64,000 nucleotides of DNA from Oscheius dolichura (Eukaryota > Nematoda > Chromadorea > Rhabditida > Rhabditidae), in assembly GCA_932521035.1 (NCBI GenBank), contig OW051497.1, forward strand, positions 8,494,001-8,558,000. The letters are read 5' to 3'. Positions 62,401-64,000 of the stretch are shown here, piece after piece. The translations under genes and the position numbers were made by a program. How positions within the stretch are numbered: position 1 is the first letter of the stretch; every line of letters starts with the position of its first letter. The notes below the pieces were generated by a model, which saw nothing but the letters and a program-made list of their open reading frames with translations, had not been told where the DNA came from and did no database searches.

Positions 62401-64000
62401 TCAGCATCAGCTTCGTAGTGTGTGGAGTGGTCGTCCTGAGCACGAGATAAATTGTTCTCAAACAGGCAATACCTCTCTCACTGTCGATTCTTCAGCTGAG
62501 AAATTATGTTCATGCATTTCGGGTCCATTTTCAAAGTCAGCTGAAACGTTCTCAAACGACTCTGACGCATCAGCCCAGTCATCATCTGGCTGCTCGGAAG
62601 ACACACCAAGCTGTTCGTTCTATACAACGTCACAATGAAACTCCTTGGAATACCTCTTTCACACTGTGCTTCTCGCTCTCTCCTTCCACACCAGGCTCGC
62701 TAATTACACTAACATCGACCGGGTTTTCAGAAACGTTATCATGCTGGGATTCAGCAGCAGTGGGGGTTTCCTGGGTGCTCTGCTGTAGATCAGGTGTAGC
62801 TAATGGAACATCTTGGGCAGCTGCGTCCAATAGAGCCTCGTGAGTTTGAGGCTGCTCTTCTTGAGGTGGAACATCATGGCTGGTTGAAGGCTCAGGTTCA
62901 GCTGGCTGTTGTTCAATATTGCCAATATTTTCGAAAGAAATCTGGCCATCATCCGTTGAGTTTTCCTCAGCCGTTACATTTTCCTATAGCCCTGATTAAA
63001 TTCTAAAAAAACCGTTCGCTACCTCTGTCACACTTTCATGAATTGATTCTTCAGGTAATTGTTGGGAAACTGCTGGCTCTACAATAATAGGGTGCTCCTC
63101 GTTATGTACAGGTGCGGCTGTTTCAGTCTGTGCAGGGGACATACAAAAGAGACGGCCACACGCTACCTCTCTCACTGTCTCATTTTTAGTAACCTCGTTT
63201 TCTGCATTTTGTGTCTCTTCGGCAGAAACACCGTGATGGGATTCCTCCTGCTGGTGAACAGTTTCTGCATGCTCCACAGGTGTTTCACTCTACAACTGGC
63301 ATACAAGACGGACGCACATATAGACTACCTCATCTACACCCTTATTGGTAACTGCGTGCACGCTCTCCTCAACCGGATGGGTCTCACCAATATCAGAGGA
63401 AGGAGCCACTTCAGGCTCTTGGAACTCCTGGGCATGTGCATCAGTCTACAGTGATTGTACGAAATGGACAGAGACACACAGTACCTCGTGCTGATTAGGG
63501 ACAATTTCAGATTCTCCAACATGCCCTTCCTCCTCATGGGCAACATGAACAGTTTCAGTATGTGCAACGATATCTTCCTTTTGCTCGGACGTAGAGGGGG
63601 TCTCAGTCTAACAGGGACATATTTTAAAACACGCAGGGAATACCTCATGTACTTCCTGACTCTCGACTGGGGCATGTTTAGCAGGGGCATGATGAACTTC
63701 TACAGATTCTGTAGGCGCCACATGTTGTTTCTCCACATGCTCTGACACCACGTCGTCCTCTTTATGTGTAGCCTCTGCGGTGTGTTCCTTTCCAGCGGGA
63801 TGCTGCGAAGTCTCCTCCACTTCATGCTTGGCCACTGAGACCTGCTCGTCCGTATGCTGTTCTTCAGAAGGCTGCTCCACTCCTTGAGAATGTTCTGAGG
63901 TCAGCTCCTCGGCATGAGGGACGTGTTCGCCTGGTTGAAAAGCTTCAGAAGTACTCTCATCATGTTTGGATGCTGAAGTCTGTTGCTCCTCCTCGTGTGA
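56414..64000 (-). CDS. Acidic His/Glu-rich repeat protein with modular exons (5' end outside window)
   Basis: Minus strand, stop TAA 56414-56416. More than 20 exons are visible, separated by introns of about 40-55 bases. Most of the protein is low-complexity Glu/His/Ala/Ser/Thr/Val, with a 2307-base uninterrupted exon (59568-61874) made of short imperfect units such as HAEEPH, EESHAE, HPVEEA and EEATSS. Other exons are short and phase 0, for example 63485-63607, 63329-63445, 63167-63289, 63023-63127, 62654-62983 and 62473-62619, each a multiple of three. Towards the C-terminus composition changes: a Lys-rich patch (KSKNKKKNKKNRNSKS), a helical block (FAQNVQSLVEKTLKQAHPGV, QKMQIDVQLQRLAERRPVVE) and a final basic segment (GLIDAHGENFSAMAADPRNT, RKIRIF, HYQTYLKAKEE) that resembles the Nop16 C-terminus. 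Likely intrinsically disordered and possibly metal-binding; function unknown. Confidence 0.75.
59568..61874 (-). repeat. Tandem degenerate coding repeats in one large exon
   Basis: This 2.3 kb exon encodes about 769 residues of repeated acidic units of roughly 6-17 residues, centred on E-E-x-H-A/x-E, with recurring longer phrases (EEHPVEEA, EEAATSVH, SVHVEGVHA, EEHHAE). In DNA the plus strand is dominated by CTC/TTC, ATG and GCATG words. Long open frames on the opposite strand here are by-products of the repeat composition. Confidence 0.85.

Overview
The window reads as compact animal nuclear DNA, most likely from a nematode. Genes are split by very short GT-AG introns, mostly about 37 to 60 bases. 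They sit close together on both strands, and many start codons lie a few bases after a splice-acceptor-like T-rich tract ending in AG. The gene set also fits a nematode: an acetylcholine-gated chloride channel type Cys-loop subunit, SID-1, an acylated GLB-type globin, and an OAC/NRF-6-like SGNH protein. I cannot name the species. Splice acceptors are less uniform than the strict TTTTCAG of Caenorhabditis.

Layout, left to right. At 1-9 kb: the end of a SMYD-type SET/MYND gene, an MBOAT7-type lysophospholipid acyltransferase (minus), and a complete SEC14L1/retm-type PRELI + CRAL-TRIO + GOLD lipid-transfer gene. At 9-14.4 kb: a gene-poor stretch with a large imperfect inverted repeat. At 14-25 kb: a Rhes/Dexras-like small GTPase, a tetraspanin, a degenerate-looking OAC/SGNH gene, a small multi-pass membrane protein, a Ly6/three-finger GPI protein and a LITAF-domain protein. 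At 25-34 kb: the anion-channel subunit, then convergent SID-1 (minus) and a DENND2-like Rab GEF (minus). At 34.5-38.1 kb: four tiny secreted-peptide genes with the same architecture (TATA box, signal peptide exon, phase-2 intron, mature peptide exon), two of them glycine-rich. At 38-49 kb: gene-poor DNA, two small predicted proteins, a coiled-coil Sds3/BRMS1-like nuclear protein and a globin. At 49.5-56 kb: an IRSp53/BAIAP2 I-BAR + SH3 gene (minus), a short TA-flanked inverted-repeat element, and a full MOCS1 gene (MoaA then MoaC). From 56.4 kb to the window end: a long minus-strand gene for an acidic, histidine-rich, low-complexity protein built from many phase-0 exons.

The genes are individual transcription units, not a pathway cluster. 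Loose themes are membrane lipid handling (MBOAT7, SEC14L1), membrane trafficking and shape (DENND2, IRSp53, LITAF, tetraspanin) and dsRNA import (SID-1). The most unusual items are two. MOCS1 has tandem splice acceptors 7 bases apart that would switch it between MOCS1A ending in Gly-Gly and a MOCS1A-MOCS1B fusion. The 56-64 kb gene has modular exons, almost all ending in Val-x-Glu or Glu just before GTA. All gene models come from manual splicing of the raw sequence and need transcript support.
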